Shown here in pieces: positions 1-7,362 of a stretch of 36,864 bases of DNA. Position 1 is the stretch's first letter. The number at the start of each line of letters is the position of its first letter. Origin of the DNA: DATFKA01 sp042095835 (GTDB lineage: Bacteria > Bacteroidota > Bacteroidia > Chitinophagales > Saprospiraceae); assembly GCA_042095835.1 (NCBI GenBank), contig JBELML010000054.1, positions 1 through 36,864 of the forward strand, written 5' to 3'. The position numbers were made by a program, and so were the translations under genes. The notes under the pieces are model-generated. The model worked only from the letters and a program-made list of their open reading frames with translations. It was not told the origin of the DNA and ran no database searches.

Positions 1-1
1 T

Positions 2-50
2 ACTTAATTTCGAGAAATAAGCATTTCTTTTTAAGTTTTTATTTTAATGC
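2..50 (-). repeat. 49-bp repeat, left copy (inverted relative to 36758-36806)
   Basis: This copy is the reverse complement of 36758-36806 with 46 of 49 positions identical by eye. It starts 38 bases beyond the stop of the DUF4173 gene and, read in the direction of that gene's transcription, has the same orientation as the right copy has after moeA. It contains an imperfect hairpin at 3-21 (arms CTT-ATTTC / GAAAT-AAG with one bulged base). It could be an intergenic dispersed repeat or a transcription-end element; the sequence alone does not decide. Confidence 0.8.
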
Positions 51-87
51 TTTGACCTATAGCAATACAATCTGGTCGAATTCAAGA

Positions 88-1554
88 TTACTCTCTCCAA
101 ATCCTATTCCGTGCATCTGCTAGATTCCAGTGTCTCCAATCCATTTGTTTGGTCCGTCGCTCATAGGTACTTTTTTTCCGGTTCAACAAGTCTTCACTTT
201 TGTAAGCGATGCCTTTTGAAGAAGTGATGGTCCTGGGCAAAGGATAACCATCCAAGAGGTAGATATTCTTATCTGAAAGATCGCCCAATAAATAGTAGAG
301 GTCTAGTTTATCGCGATCGGTGTAGCGGAGGTTGTATTTCGTGATGAGTATATCCCAATTGAAGCAGGCGGTAATGGTCAGAACACCTAGGATGGCCCAA
401 GCCGTTTTAGCAAAGAGATAATAGGCGGTTTTCTGATATTCTACTTTCTGATAGGTATAAAATAAGCCAATCATTACTACCAAAAGAAACACAAAAACCC
501 CAATGCGTAAATGCGTAAGCCCATAGTTGGTAAAGTAGTAATAATTACGCAGCGCAACGGAGATCGCTAGCATTCCATTTTGGATCAACCAGATAAAAGC
601 TAGCCATTTCAACCAAGGAGAACGAGAAGGGTAAAAATGAAGATTTCTCCGAAAGAAATAGAGCACTAGAACCATCGCCAAGGCGATAGCCAAGAACAAC
701 AAATTGGTACCGCGGTGCACATAGCTTGATAGCTCGGTAGCGGAGCTTTCTGCAAAATTGTGCAGGAGGTATTTCAGATCCAATAGATTGGTAACTAGGA
801 GCAGACCATTCAACAAAAATAGGGTTCCTACCGCTAAATTATACTCCCTTTTTAGCCCTTGACTGAGAAAGGAGAAGGCTACTTTTTTACGCTTACGTAG
901 AACGTTCATTTTCCAAAAAGCTTCCCGATCTCCGACTAAGTGCTTATTCAGACTAGGCCATAATAGAGCGATGATAATACAGGCGCCCAGTAATACACGT
1001 CCCAAATACAACCAGGAAAAATCAAGCATACTCATCCCTAATTGAAGGATGATCCAATCCACTAAAGCTGCTAAAGTCGGATTGGCCGTATAATAAATAC
1101 TCAAAAAGATAGTGCCAATCCCTAAAGGAATAATGGAAAGTGGCAAATAAGGCTGGAGTGTCTTAGTGGGCAACCAATCAAAGACCCGCCACTTATGCAA
1201 TGCGGTAATCGGTGCAGTCATAAGGCTCCCAATCCCAAGCAAAAGACCATACCAGATAAAGCGGAGCGTCCGTACTTGTGTATAACCTACTAGTGTGATA
1301 AAGCTCAAAACGTATAAAACCTGAGCTAGGCCAGAGTGGTGAAGTACCACCTGTAAAGCACTTAAAAAATAGGCAAAAGCAATCAGTTTAAAATACTTGG
1401 CCCGAAAGGTCTCCCGCTTAAAAATGAAAATAATGGCCAGTATAAATACCGCCCAAAGAAAGGCATTCACACCTAAGTGCATCTGTGTGAACAAATAACT
1501 ATATAGCAGTGCTCCAACCAAAGGTAAGCAGTCTCGGATGATCTGTTTTTGCAT
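88..1554 (-). CDS. DUF4173-family polytopic membrane protein
   Basis: The protein is a multi-pass inner-membrane protein of about 488 residues with roughly eleven or twelve hydrophobic segments and a soluble C-terminal tail. The tail ends in a Trp-rich stretch (DWRHWN), which is typical of the DUF4173 (DUF4153-like) family. No biochemical role is known for this family. The open frame extends upstream to an ATG at 1599, but that would put a perfect palindromic operator (1573-1589) inside the coding region, so I prefer the ATG at 1552-1554. It is the last gene of a three-gene unit after a winged-helix regulator, 66 bases away. In Bacteroidota such membrane proteins often sit beside small winged-helix regulators. 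The operator in front suggests that its expression is controlled by that regulator. Confidence 0.8.
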   Translation of the reverse strand: MQKQIIRDCLPLVGALLYSYLFTQMHLGVNAFLWAVFILAIIFIFKRETFRAKYFKLIAFAYFLSALQVVLHHSGLAQVLYVLSFITLVGYTQVRTLRFIWYGLLLGIGSLMTAPITALHKWRVFDWLPTKTLQPYLPLSIIPLGIGTIFLSIYYTANPTLAALVDWIILQLGMSMLDFSWLYLGRVLLGACIIIALLWPSLNKHLVGDREAFWKMNVLRKRKKVAFSFLSQGLKREYNLAVGTLFLLNGLLLVTNLLDLKYLLHNFAESSATELSSYVHRGTNLLFLAIALAMVLVLYFFRRNLHFYPSRSPWLKWLAFIWLIQNGMLAISVALRNYYYFTNYGLTHLRIGVFVFLLVVMIGLFYTYQKVEYQKTAYYLFAKTAWAILGVLTITACFNWDILITKYNLRYTDRDKLDLYYLLGDLSDKNIYLLDGYPLPRTITSSKGIAYKSEDLLNRKKSTYERRTKQMDWRHWNLADARNRIWRE

Positions 1555-1572
1555 AATGGGAATTATTAAAGT

Positions 1573-1589
1573 ACTTTGAATTTCAAAGT
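1573..1589. promoter_or_regulatory. Palindromic operator, copy 1, before the DUF4173 gene
   Basis: ACTTTGAATTTCAAAGT is a perfect 17-bp palindrome (8-bp arms around one base). With its flanks, a 22-bp sequence (1569-1590) recurs exactly at 2579-2600. It lies 18 bases upstream of the preferred DUF4173 start. An exact repeat in front of two genes that flank a winged-helix regulator points to the binding site of that regulator; this is inferred. Confidence 0.75.
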
Positions 1590-1620
1590 TTATTGTCAAA
1601 AAAATATACTCCGAATGAGC

Positions 1621-1923
1621 TCATCGAATTTTTAGTAAATTTTCTAGTGCATCAAGATGATCATTAAAGTCTTTTTTTCCCTGGTCTGTTGCCCGATAAG
1701 AAGTATTCGGTTTTCGACCAATAAATTGCTTTCGCACTTCCAGGTAATCCATTTTCTCTAAGCCTTTAATATGACTAGCCAGGGTACCGTCATTAATACC
1801 ATCCAGATTCTCTTTCATGGTATTAAAATCTACCCATTCATTGACCATTAAGAGCGACATGATGCCTAGTCTTATCTTATGATTAAAAGCCTTATTTAAG
1901 TCTGTAATTAATCCTTTCGCCAT
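1621..1923 (-). CDS. Winged-helix DNA-binding transcriptional regulator (PF13601-like, HTH_34)
   Basis: This 100-residue protein is a single winged helix-turn-helix domain. Helices lie near residues 7-35 (LNKAFNHKIRLGIMSLL), the recognition region at about 36-58 (MKENLDGINDGTLASHIKGL), and the wing at about 59-78 (LEVRKQFIGRKPNTSYRATD), followed by a C-terminal helix that probably mediates dimerisation. This fits the PF13601 'winged helix DNA-binding domain' proteins, which are MarR/ArsR-like and carry no sensor domain. Its start lies 6 bases from the end of the membrane-protein gene upstream, so the two are almost certainly cotranscribed. Two identical palindromes, one before the operon and one before the next gene, are the obvious candidate sites and imply autoregulation. 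The signal it responds to is unknown. Confidence 0.85.
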   Translation of the reverse strand: MAKGLITDLNKAFNHKIRLGIMSLLMVNEWVDFNTMKENLDGINDGTLASHIKGLEKMDYLEVRKQFIGRKPNTSYRATDQGKKDFNDHLDALENLLKIR

Positions 1924-1929
1924 AATCTT

Positions 1930-2574
1930 CTATCGCTCATATTTATAATACATGATGGCACCGTACACAATATGTAAAACACCAAAACCAAAGGCCCATA
2001 AATCTAAGCCATATCCTAGATTAAACAAACCAATAAGACCTAATACAATTTCGCTTAGTCCTAAAAATCGAATATCTCGCAAAGTGTACTTACTCGCATT
2101 GATCAAAGCCAAGCCGTAAAATATCAAGGTAGCAGGTGCTATAAATCCGATAATTCCTTGTTGAAAAAGCGCTAGGCAAAAGACCCCACCCACGGCTAAA
2201 GGGATCGATAAATTAAGCAACAATCTGCGGGTCAAAGCGCCCCAGATCGCTTGCTGGTTGCGTCGTGCCTTTCGGGTAGTAAAAAATATACCTGTTGCCA
2301 AAGCTCCCAATAAAATGACGGCACCAAGCCCCACAAAAAACAGCCGGTAATCTATACCCCATTTTTCATAGCCTTCATTGACCAGATAGTAGCCAGGGTA
2401 ATTGCGTAGCGGTGTTGTGTCCAGATAAATATAGGCAATTGCAGCTCCAAGTAGAGCAATGAGTCCGGCTCCGATCCCACTCAAGCCACTGAGTGAAATA
2501 AAGCGCGAAGACTTCTCCATCATGCTGCGTATATCCATTAAAGCATCGAGGTGCTGGCTATTTTTCGGCGTCAT
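1930..2574 (-). CDS. Polytopic membrane protein of unknown function, first gene of the winged-helix/DUF4173 operon
   Basis: The protein has about 214 residues. A short cytoplasmic N-terminus (MTPKNSQHLDALMDIRSMMEKSSR) is followed by five or six hydrophobic helices, at about 27-48, 80-101, 119-140, 143-160 and 172-205. A two-residue longer reading would start with TTG at 2580; the ATG at 2574 is preferred. I recognise no named domain. Bacteroidota genomes carry similar proteins directly upstream of small winged-helix regulators, so it may be a membrane partner or sensor of the regulator; this is inference. A perfect palindrome at 2583-2599 lies 8 bases upstream of the start, in position to block transcription or translation of the unit. 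Confidence 0.8.
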   Translation of the reverse strand: MTPKNSQHLDALMDIRSMMEKSSRFISLSGLSGIGAGLIALLGAAIAYIYLDTTPLRNYPGYYLVNEGYEKWGIDYRLFFVGLGAVILLGALATGIFFTTRKARRNQQAIWGALTRRLLLNLSIPLAVGGVFCLALFQQGIIGFIAPATLIFYGLALINASKYTLRDIRFLGLSEIVLGLIGLFNLGYGLDLWAFGFGVLHIVYGAIMYYKYER

Positions 2575-2582
2575 ATTCAAGT

Positions 2583-2599
2583 ACTTTGAATTTCAAAGT
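2583..2599. promoter_or_regulatory. Palindromic operator, copy 2, before the membrane-protein/regulator operon
   Basis: This is the same perfect palindrome, ACTTTGAATTTCAAAGT, as at 1573-1589, again inside an identical 22-bp context (2579-2600). It directly precedes the first gene of the three-gene unit. Two identical sites 1.0 kb apart would also permit looping by a dimeric regulator. Confidence 0.78.
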
Positions 2600-2691
2600 T
2601 GTGATTTATATTTCAAAAACGCAAGTTTGCTCAAGCATATTATACAAATGGGAGAGAAATTAGGATGGATTCAATGCTCGCCATAGCGAGA

Positions 2692-3003
2692 CTACTCCTG
2701 ATCTAGTACTTTCATAATCGAAGTAAATGAGACATATTGATTCTGATAACGAATAGCATGGCCTTTTTGAATTTGATAGGCATCTTTCTCTTGAAAGAGC
2801 TGATAGGTCACCATATTCGGGCACATGAACTGAAGCGAGTAGGTAAATCCATCTGATTCATCGACACCCATCAGTCGGCACAAACGATGGTTCTCAAACT
2901 TACCCGTATCATACATTCTAGGGATATAGATTTGCTTTATATACCGTTCCCACTCGCTGCTAATGTCTAAGTCTACCTTGAAGGTGATATTGTATAAAAT
3001 CAT
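2692..3003 (-). CDS. DUF4286 family protein
   Basis: This is a small soluble protein of 103 residues beginning MILYNITFKVD, with the family's conserved core (residues about 1-100: W18, IPRMYDTG, then YSLQF and the C-terminal VSFTSIMKVL). It matches DUF4286, a Bacteroidota family with a ferredoxin-like alpha/beta pattern and no known function. The start ATG lies 12 bases beyond the murA stop, so it is probably transcribed with murA. A small hairpin (CTCGC/GCGAG at 2677-2690) lies immediately after its stop and may mark the transcript end, although it has no T tract. Confidence 0.85.
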   Translation of the reverse strand: MILYNITFKVDLDISSEWERYIKQIYIPRMYDTGKFENHRLCRLMGVDESDGFTYSLQFMCPNMVTYQLFQEKDAYQIQKGHAIRYQNQYVSFTSIMKVLDQE

Positions 3004-3015
3004 ATAATATAGGTC

Positions 3016-4329
3016 CTACAGACGCTCAATTTTAGCCCCTAGTTTTTGTAGGCGCTCGTCAATAAATTGGTATCCACGATCAATTTGGTGGATATTGTGA
3101 ATGGTACTCGTCCCCTTAGCAGAAAGTGCTGCAATCAACAAAGCTACACCAGCTCGGATATCAGGTGAAGACATCTCAATACCTCGTAATTGTGTCCTTC
3201 TATCCAAGCCTATTACCGTAGCACGGTGAGGATCGCAAAGGATAATCTGGGCACCCATATCAATCAACTTATCTACGAAGAAAAGCCTACTTTCAAACAT
3301 TTTCTGATGGATAAGCACACTGCCTTTTGCCTGAGTGGCCACAACCAGCATAATACTCATTAAATCTGGCGTAAATCCTGGCCAAGGTGCATCGTAGATC
3401 GTCATGATTGATCCATCTATGAAGGTCTGAATCTCATAATGTTCCTGTGCTGGTATATGGATACTATCCTCCAAAACCTGGAGCTCGATCCCCATACGCT
3501 CAAACATGCGCGGTATATTCCCTAGTGCCGCTGGTTGTACATCTTTGATCGTAATTTCCGATTGGGTCATCGCCGCTAGGCCAATAAAACTGCCAATCTC
3601 TATCATATCAGGTAGGAGGCGATGGTCTGTGCCACCTAAGACCTCTACTCCATGTATTATCAGCAGATTAGAACCGATGCCTTCGATTTTTGCACCCATC
3701 CGTACGAGCATCTTACATAGCTGCTGTACATAGGGTTCGCAAGCTGCATTATAGATGGTCGTGGTACCCTGTGCCATTACTGCAGCTAGAACCACATTGG
3801 CTGTACCAGTCACAGATATCTCATCCATAAGGATATAGGTGCCTTGCAGTTTGGGAGAAGCGACGTAGTAGAGGTGTTTGTCTTCGTCAAATTTAAACGC
3901 TGCTCCAAGCTTCTGTAGGCCTAGAAAATGGGTATCCAAACGTCTGCGGCCAATCTTGTCACCTCCCGGTTGAGGTAGAAAAGCTTTACCAAAGCGGGTC
4001 AAAAGAGGCCCAATCAACATGACCGAACCTCTAATTTGTTTGGCATTTTTCTGAAACTCGGTACTCTGTACATATTCCAGGTCGATCTCATCTGCTTGGA
4101 AGCTGTAGGTATCGGTCCCGAGTTGCTCAACTTTAACCCCTAAACCTCTCAATAGGTCTAGCAATCGCTGTACATCCCGAATGGCTGGTATATTGGAAAT
4201 GGTAACCTTCTCTGCTGTAAGTAGAGGAGCACATAAGACTTGTAAAGCTTCATTTTTAGCTCCCTGGGCGGTGATTTCACCTTGTAATGGATGACCACCG
4301 ATTACGCGGAAAGCGTCAGTTGTTCTCAT
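3016..4329 (-). CDS. murA: UDP-N-acetylglucosamine 1-carboxyvinyltransferase
   Basis: MurA transfers enolpyruvate from phosphoenolpyruvate to UDP-GlcNAc, the first committed step of peptidoglycan synthesis in the cytoplasm. The length (437 residues) and the two inside-out alpha/beta domains of the EPSP-synthase family fit. Lys25-Asn26 (GAKNEALQ) is the conserved substrate-binding pair, and the active-site loop is PGGDKIGRRRLDTH at about residues 121-134. In that loop the cysteine alkylated by fosfomycin (Cys115 in E. coli) is Asp124. Family knowledge says that a Cys-to-Asp MurA stays active and is insensitive to fosfomycin. The conserved C-terminal DIRAG region is present near residue 390. 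The gene sits between DUF4286 and DUF4290, a usual Bacteroidota neighbourhood. Confidence 0.96.
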   Translation of the reverse strand: MRTTDAFRVIGGHPLQGEITAQGAKNEALQVLCAPLLTAEKVTISNIPAIRDVQRLLDLLRGLGVKVEQLGTDTYSFQADEIDLEYVQSTEFQKNAKQIRGSVMLIGPLLTRFGKAFLPQPGGDKIGRRRLDTHFLGLQKLGAAFKFDEDKHLYYVASPKLQGTYILMDEISVTGTANVVLAAVMAQGTTTIYNAACEPYVQQLCKMLVRMGAKIEGIGSNLLIIHGVEVLGGTDHRLLPDMIEIGSFIGLAAMTQSEITIKDVQPAALGNIPRMFERMGIELQVLEDSIHIPAQEHYEIQTFIDGSIMTIYDAPWPGFTPDLMSIMLVVATQAKGSVLIHQKMFESRLFFVDKLIDMGAQIILCDPHRATVIGLDRRTQLRGIEMSSPDIRAGVALLIAALSAKGTSTIHNIHQIDRGYQFIDERLQKLGAKIERL

Positions 4330-4355
4330 TAAATTGCTTTTCTCAAATGACGCCG

Positions 4356-4363
4356 CGAAGGTA
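4356..4363 (-). promoter_or_regulatory. Candidate Bacteroidota -7 box for murA
   Basis: On the minus strand TACCTTCG matches TAnnTTTG at all but one position. It is 26 bases upstream of the murA start and there is no clear TTTG at -33. This is weak evidence, offered as the best promoter candidate in this gap. Confidence 0.35.
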
Positions 4364-4403
4364 AGAATTATTTTCTTGGCTCCTAGATAAAGCTATAACC
4401 TTG

Positions 4404-4467
4404 GTCAATTGACTTAAACAAGGCGAAAGAGCTAATATCTATAGGACATTGCTCAAGTCAATCGACG
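4404..4467. promoter_or_regulatory. Inverted repeat in the DUF4290-murA gap, role unknown
   Basis: GTCAATTGACTT at 4404-4415 is mirrored by AAGTCAATCGAC at 4456-4467 (11 of 12 pairs), and the left arm contains the perfect palindrome GTCAATTGAC. It lies just after the DUF4290 stop and before murA. A long hairpin at the DUF4290 transcript end or an operator are both possible. Confidence 0.3.
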
Positions 4468-4483
4468 GCAGAATTTGTAAGAT

Positions 4484-5167
4484 TTACTTTCTTCTACGGG
4501 TATTCTTTCCACGGTTATTATTCCGGTGGTTATTATTCCGATGGTCATTGCGCTTATGGCTACTCCGTCTATTATTGTTACGACTGCTGCTATGACTAGT
4601 ATGGCTCGTCAGATTTTCAATAGAGGCATCATCATCCATTTTCAACTGCCCTTCTGAGAGTCTTTCTAAGTCTCCTTTGATGATGTCATCACTCACGTAG
4701 TGCTCCTTGTTCCAGGTGCGGTAAGCCAACTTCATATAAGATCCGATCACACTGGCAAAACCTTCCCTTTTAGGGCCTTCTTCCATAGCAATAGCCTTGT
4801 CGATTAGACGCTGTACGTTGTTGCCGTAGTGTCTGAACTTCGCTTCTGTTTTCGGATAGCCAATGATATCTGGCTTCTTGTAGGCTTCTTCTTCAGTAGG
4901 TACTATCCCGTTGGGAGGCATGACACCTTCTAATTCAAATTTGGCAATTCTAAAAAAATGACGCCAGAGCTTATCCCGATAATCGTCTAGATTCCGATTT
5001 TGTGGATGCATCTGCATCATTAGTTGAATAATGCGTTCTGCAAAAACCTGTCTTTCTTCTGGATTTTCAATCGTTTTGCAGTGATCTACTAGTCTTTGTA
5101 CATTTCTCCCATACTCAGGAATGATGAGTTCTACTTTGGAGGAGTTATATTCTAATGTATGTTCCAT
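4484..5167 (-). CDS. DUF4290 domain-containing protein with basic low-complexity tail
   Basis: The first ~170 residues match the conserved globular DUF4290 domain (LIIPEYGRNVQRLVDHC at the start, MMQMHPQNRNLDDYRDKLWRHFF in the middle and YGNNVQRLIDKA near residue 115), which is restricted to Bacteroidota and of unknown function. The last ~35 residues are an Arg/Asn/His-rich tail (repeats such as HRNNNHRNNNRGK), which suggests nucleic-acid or membrane-surface binding; that part is inference. The ATG at 5167 is the natural start because the conserved domain begins within a few residues of it. The gene lies between glmS and murA, so it may be linked to envelope synthesis, but no direct evidence for that is visible. 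Confidence 0.85.
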   Translation of the reverse strand: MEHTLEYNSSKVELIIPEYGRNVQRLVDHCKTIENPEERQVFAERIIQLMMQMHPQNRNLDDYRDKLWRHFFRIAKFELEGVMPPNGIVPTEEEAYKKPDIIGYPKTEAKFRHYGNNVQRLIDKAIAMEEGPKREGFASVIGSYMKLAYRTWNKEHYVSDDIIKGDLERLSEGQLKMDDDASIENLTSHTSHSSSRNNNRRSSHKRNDHRNNNHRNNNRGKNTRRRK

Positions 5168-5223
5168 CTTTTTAAATACTTCAATTCGTTAATGACTCTA
5201 TAAAAAGAATCAATGAGTTAATT

Positions 5224-5242
5224 GATAATGATAATAATTGTG
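5224..5242. promoter_or_regulatory. Fur-box-like sequence between glmS and DUF4290
   Basis: The 19 bases match the classical Fur consensus (three GATAAT hexamers) at 16 positions: GATAATGATAAT is exact and the last hexamer is degenerate. It lies 57 bases upstream of the DUF4290 start. The surroundings are AT-rich, so chance is a real alternative. Confidence 0.25.
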
Positions 5243-5287
5243 GATTTGATTGGTATCATCATTACCATAAATAATCTTGAGCCTCCG

Positions 5288-7129
5288 TCACTCCACAGTT
5301 ACTGATTTTGCGAGGTTACGAGGTTGATCAACGTCGCATCCGCGCATGACGGCAATATGATAAGAAAGCAGCTGCAAAGGAATCACTGAAAGCAGTGGAG
5401 ACAATGGCTCCTCTGTCTCAGGAATCTCAATCGTATAGTCTGCGATCTTACTGATAGTCTGATCTCCCTGCGGAACAATAGCTATAACCAATCCTTTGCG
5501 AGCTTTGACTTCTTGGATGTTACTTACGATTTTCTCATAAGCACTTTTGTTCGTAGCGATAACGATGACGGGCATTTGCTCATCGATCAGCGCGATGGGC
5601 CCGTGCTTCATTTCTGCGGCTGGGTAACCTTCGGCGTGAATATACGAAATTTCTTTAAGTTTCAGCGCCCCTTCCAAAGCTACGGGGAAGTTGTACCCTC
5701 GACCAAGGTATAAGGCATTGCTTTTATCTTTTATTTCCTGGGCGATGTATTTGATCAATTGATCTTGAGCCAGTACTTGTTCAATTTTTTCTGGTATCAG
5801 CGCTAGCTCCGTTACCAGTTTTTGATAGTATTGGGTAGAAATTTTATTTCTTTTATAAGCCAAAGAAAGCGCCATCAGCGAAAGCAGCGTCACCTGTCCG
5901 GTAAATGCCTTTGTAGAGGCTACTCCTATTTCGGGGCCGGCGTGTATGTAGGAGCCACTGTCTGTCATTCGAGCGATGGAAGATCCAACTACATTAACAA
6001 TGCCATATACAAAGGCACCTTGTTTCTTGGCGATTTCAATAGCTGCTAGCGTATCTGCCGTTTCTCCGGATTGAGATACAGCTATCACTACATCATTCTC
6101 TTTGATAATGGGGTTCCTATATCTGAACTCTGAGGCATACTCTACCTCTACGGGTATGCGCGCTAAATCTTCCAGCAAGTATTCTCCAATCAGACAAGAA
6201 TGCCAGGAGGTACCACAAGCCACCATGATAAAGCGATCGGCGTTGGCAATGCGATCTTCATTTTCTTTTAAACCTCCCAAACGCATCCAGCCTTCGCTGG
6301 CATTGACACGACCGCGCATACAGTCTCTGAGCGTAGTGGGTTGCTCATGTATCTCTTTGAGCATGAAATAATCATAGCCTCCTTTCTCCAACATCTCCAG
6401 TTTCATATCCAACTCATGGACATAAGGACGCTGAGTGACATTGCCTATCGTTTTAATTTCATAGTCTCCATTTCTCTGTAATATGGCAATCTCCTCATCG
6501 TTGAGATAGATCACTTTATTGGTATACTCAATAATGGGCGTCGCATCAGAAGCTAAAAAGAAGAAATCTTCTCCAATACCTACGACTAGTGGACTCGCTT
6601 TCCTGGCACCAACTACAGTATCTGGATCATTTTTATCTAAGACCACAATCGCAAAGGCTCCAACTACACGGGTCAAGGCGATCCGTATTGCCTCTGCCAA
6701 GTCTACCTGCTCTTTATCTTGAATCGCCTGGATAAGGTTGACGAGAATCTCTGTATCCGTTTCACTTTGAAAAGTAAAGCCTTCTTTCTCCAGAGCGACC
6801 TTTAATACTTCGTAATTTTCAATAATCCCATTGTGTACAAGTACCAAACGGCCATTATTGGAAAGGTGGGGATGCGCGTTCACATCATTTGGCTCACCAT
6901 GCGTTGCCCATCGGGTATGACCAATACCTATTGTCGATTTTTTTTCAAAATCGATGGCAAATTTCTCTAATTCTTTGACTTTCCCCTGTTTTTTATAAAC
7001 AGCAATTTCCTCTTCTTCGATAAGTGCTACACCAGCACTATCATATCCCCGATATTCTAGACGTTGTAAACCTTTTATCAATTTTGGATAAGCTACATCT
7101 GTGCCTACATAGGCAATAATTCCACACAT
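5288..7129 (-). CDS. glmS: Glutamine--fructose-6-phosphate aminotransferase (isomerizing)
   Basis: GlmS makes glucosamine-6-phosphate from fructose-6-phosphate and glutamine, feeding UDP-GlcNAc to MurA two genes away. The protein is full length at 613 residues. It starts MCGIIAYVG, with Cys2 as the N-terminal nucleophile of the class II glutamine amidotransferase domain (about 1-220; HTRWATHG and VHNGIIENY are intact). Two SIS sugar-isomerase domains follow (about 290-420 with SQSGETADT, and 460-600 with EISYIHAEGYPAAEMKHGP). The C-terminus DQPRNLAKSVTVE is the standard end. The 233 bases to the DUF4270 gene upstream suggest a separate promoter. I see no reason to propose a glmS ribozyme, which is a Gram-positive feature. 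Confidence 0.97.
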   Translation of the reverse strand: MCGIIAYVGTDVAYPKLIKGLQRLEYRGYDSAGVALIEEEEIAVYKKQGKVKELEKFAIDFEKKSTIGIGHTRWATHGEPNDVNAHPHLSNNGRLVLVHNGIIENYEVLKVALEKEGFTFQSETDTEILVNLIQAIQDKEQVDLAEAIRIALTRVVGAFAIVVLDKNDPDTVVGARKASPLVVGIGEDFFFLASDATPIIEYTNKVIYLNDEEIAILQRNGDYEIKTIGNVTQRPYVHELDMKLEMLEKGGYDYFMLKEIHEQPTTLRDCMRGRVNASEGWMRLGGLKENEDRIANADRFIMVACGTSWHSCLIGEYLLEDLARIPVEVEYASEFRYRNPIIKENDVVIAVSQSGETADTLAAIEIAKKQGAFVYGIVNVVGSSIARMTDSGSYIHAGPEIGVASTKAFTGQVTLLSLMALSLAYKRNKISTQYYQKLVTELALIPEKIEQVLAQDQLIKYIAQEIKDKSNALYLGRGYNFPVALEGALKLKEISYIHAEGYPAAEMKHGPIALIDEQMPVIVIATNKSAYEKIVSNIQEVKARKGLVIAIVPQGDQTISKIADYTIEIPETEEPLSPLLSVIPLQLLSYHIAVMRGCDVDQPRNLAKSVTVE

Positions 7130-7362
7130 CTCTAAAATAAATTAATGGCTCCACCTTGCTGAATCATCCGCGTAGGAGAAAGACGGATAAGTTGATGAAT
7201 CCATGATTAAAATCATCGATCCCGTTTTGGGTGGGGAGCCTGATAGATAGTAATGTTATTAAACAATAAGCAACGAACACTGGCTATTCTATCAACGAAA
7301 AAACCAGCGCCTTGGTATACAATCAAATCAAGCCATAAAAGGTTGCATCCCGATTCGTATTT

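Noticed and set aside
2459..2686. A plus-strand frame of 75 codons
   Set aside because: It overlaps the start of the membrane-protein gene and its operator, and the translation has no family features.
7130..7362. A glmS ribozyme or other riboswitch upstream of glmS
   Set aside because: The spacer has no recognisable ribozyme core and the glmS ribozyme is known from Gram-positive bacteria; only a small ATGATT/AATCAT hairpin is visible.
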